NCBI RefSeq assembly: GCF_004358205.1 | Contig: NZ_SMYO01000001.1 | Location: 62,001 to 126,000 of the forward strand | Reading direction: 5' to 3' | Length of the DNA: 64,000 nt | Origin: Bacillus salipaludis | Lineage (GTDB): Bacteria > Bacillota > Bacilli > Bacillales_B > DSM-18226 | In this document: positions 63,107 through 64,000 of the stretch, one piece after another | How the letters are laid out: each line of letters opens with the position of its first letter | Numbering within the stretch: the stretch's first letter is position 1 | Made by a program: the position numbers and the translations under genes | The notes under the pieces: generated by a model | What the model was told of the DNA's origin: nothing | Database searches by the model: none | The model's input: the letters and a program-made list of their open reading frames with translations, nothing else

Positions 63107-63730
63107 TCAACTCAACAACTTTTCAACTTCCTGATAGATTTGATCCGCCTTAGCTAATCCAACTCTCTCAATTTCAAAAAGTTCATTTTCAATCTTATTT
63201 TTCAGCTCCTGATCCTTCATGATTTTCGTATTAATCAATACATTGAGCTTTGCCCCTTGAAGTGCCGCCTTACAAAATGCAACCCCCACACCGACATCAC
63301 TAATAGCAATCCTAGTACCTTTTTTTGCATATTCTTCATGTAATAAGATTGCTTCTAAGCAGTTTTTTGCAATCTCAAGCGGTATCCTTGATGCTTCAAT
63401 AAGAGCTTCCTGCAAAACGGACTCCTTATAGTTCTTTTCCTCTTCTGTTGCTGTAGGTAAGCCATAGGCCTGTGACAACGGGTAAAATACTTCGGCATCC
63501 TTCTGAACTAAAGCTTTCAGTTGACCAATTATCACTTCTGATTTATTCAAAAGTTCGATGATATCCTCTTCAACATCCTTATATTTCTTTTTCCCAATGG
63601 TAAGGTTTCCGACCATACTCCCCAATGCCATTCCAAGTGCTCCTACATATGCTGAAGCACCGCCTCCACCCGGCACGGGTGATTTTGATGAAAGCTCCTC
63701 GATAAAATCATTGCAGCTTTTTTCTAACAA
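63107..63730 (-). CDS. Cyclodeaminase/cyclohydrolase family protein (FTCD C-terminal domain, FchA-like)
   Basis: 207 residues, all helical. FIEELSSKSPVPGGGGASAYVGALG is the folate-binding loop of formiminotetrahydrofolate cyclodeaminase, or of methenyl-THF cyclohydrolase FchA. The formiminotransferase half of animal FTCD is absent. Starts TTG 63730, with GGGGG upstream. In an operon with the FolD gene, so it acts in one-carbon folate chemistry; it may salvage the formimino group of histidine if a formiminotransferase exists elsewhere. Confidence 0.85.
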   Translation of the reverse strand: MLEKSCNDFIEELSSKSPVPGGGGASAYVGALGMALGSMVGNLTIGKKKYKDVEEDIIELLNKSEVIIGQLKALVQKDAEVFYPLSQAYGLPTATEEEKNYKESVLQEALIEASRIPLEIAKNCLEAILLHEEYAKKGTRIAISDVGVGVAFCKAALQGAKLNVLINTKIMKDQELKNKIENELFEIERVGLAKADQIYQEVEKLLS

Positions 63731-63805
63731 AGGAATTCCCCCTATATGTAAAAATCTCCAAAAGAAGGCAGAATAAAAGAGTCTGCTTCTACGTTTAATT
63801 TATTT

Positions 63806-64000
63806 AAATACCAGTTAATCTTTCACATGCCTGCACCACATGATCCAACAAAATTGTCGTCGTGATAATTCCGACTCCCCCTGTTGCCGGCGTAATCGCT
63901 TTGACTTTTTCCAAAACGGAATCAAAATCGACATCCCCGCAAATTTTTCCAGTGCCATCATCGTTAACACCTACATCGACAACAATCGAATTTTCACTAA
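63806..64000 (-). CDS. folD: FolD-like methylene-THF dehydrogenase/cyclohydrolase, C-terminal part
   Basis: Only the last 64 codons are in the window. [20 protein letters not shown], then [20 protein letters not shown] match the end of FolD, where the usual TPVPGGVGPMT reads [11 protein letters not shown]. It interconverts methylene- and methenyl-tetrahydrofolate. The next gene, the cyclodeaminase, starts 75 bases after its stop. The variant loop suggests a divergent FolD. Confidence 0.8.

Noticed and set aside
63015..63149. Forward 45-codon frame starting TTG with GGGGAG upstream
   Set aside because: It runs through the cyclodeaminase terminator and into that gene's 3' end on the opposite strand; no helix, motif or homology was seen.

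Overview
The window is low-GC Firmicute DNA from an endospore-forming member of the Bacillaceae. Evidence includes the miaA-hfq-spoVK-hflX block, mreBH, yyaC, a ytaF-like gene and a YjcZ-type spore peptide, AGGAGG ribosome-binding sites with frequent TTG/GTG starts, and an S-box riboswitch. I cannot name the species from sequence alone; it looks closer to Neobacillus/Mesobacillus-like bacilli than to B. subtilis, because the histidine genes are organised very differently.

Layout. 1-5 kb: RNA-modification and sporulation block (hflX end, a TRIC-type channel, spoVK, hfq, miaA) and mreBH. 5-12 kb: accessory region with a YqgC-like membrane protein that lacks a canonical start codon, a frameshifted sigma factor fused in frame to a DUF4179 protein, a pentapeptide protein, a TetR locus split by a 52-bp tandem-repeat array, and a 172-bp MITE-like element with an 8-bp target duplication. 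12-18 kb: mutL-mutS, a YwaF-like membrane protein, and tRNA-Arg(CCU) preceded by a promoter and a truncated copy of its own 5' end. 18-27 kb: glycerate kinase beside decayed sugar-acid genes, a ZIP transporter, a phospho-beta-glucosidase/RpiR pair, and an MFS gene broken by a stop codon. 27-36 kb: S-box-controlled MetE-like protein, an HMGL-like aldolase, yyaC, a citMHS/lysR/prpF tricarboxylate cluster, prsA and a LysM-NlpC/P60 cell-wall hydrolase. 36-44 kb: adhE with two Rex-like operators, a second, unrelated 52-bp array, an ABC ATPase, tatC, an XRE-YkvA fusion and a MntP/YtaF-like protein.

44-64 kb is the most interesting part: a histidine-catabolism island. It holds an amino-acid permease, hutU copy 1, a solute-binding lipoprotein, the operon hutU copy 2-hutI-M20 peptidase-hutH, a LIV-type ABC transporter (livJHMGF order), and a sigma-54-dependent activator with a GAFTGA motif. 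Three transcription units (hutU1, hutU2-hutI-M20-hutH, livJHMGF) each carry a -24/-12 promoter. Each promoter is preceded by two copies of a 17-bp dyad, YGCARRTNNNNTTTGCA, whose centres are exactly 79 bp apart in all three cases. This looks like a coherent regulon run by the adjacent activator, unlike the HutP antitermination known from B. subtilis. No hutG is present; an M20-family protein with an altered metal-ligand motif occupies its place. A cyclodeaminase/FolD pair follows at the end of the window.

The second unexplained structure is the pair of intergenic tandem arrays (8.57-9.12 kb and 40.16-40.74 kb). They have different sequences but the same 52-bp period, a shared TACCGT core, homogeneous interiors and decayed edges. 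Starts were chosen from Shine-Dalgarno placement; family assignments rest on recognising motifs by eye, without database searches.
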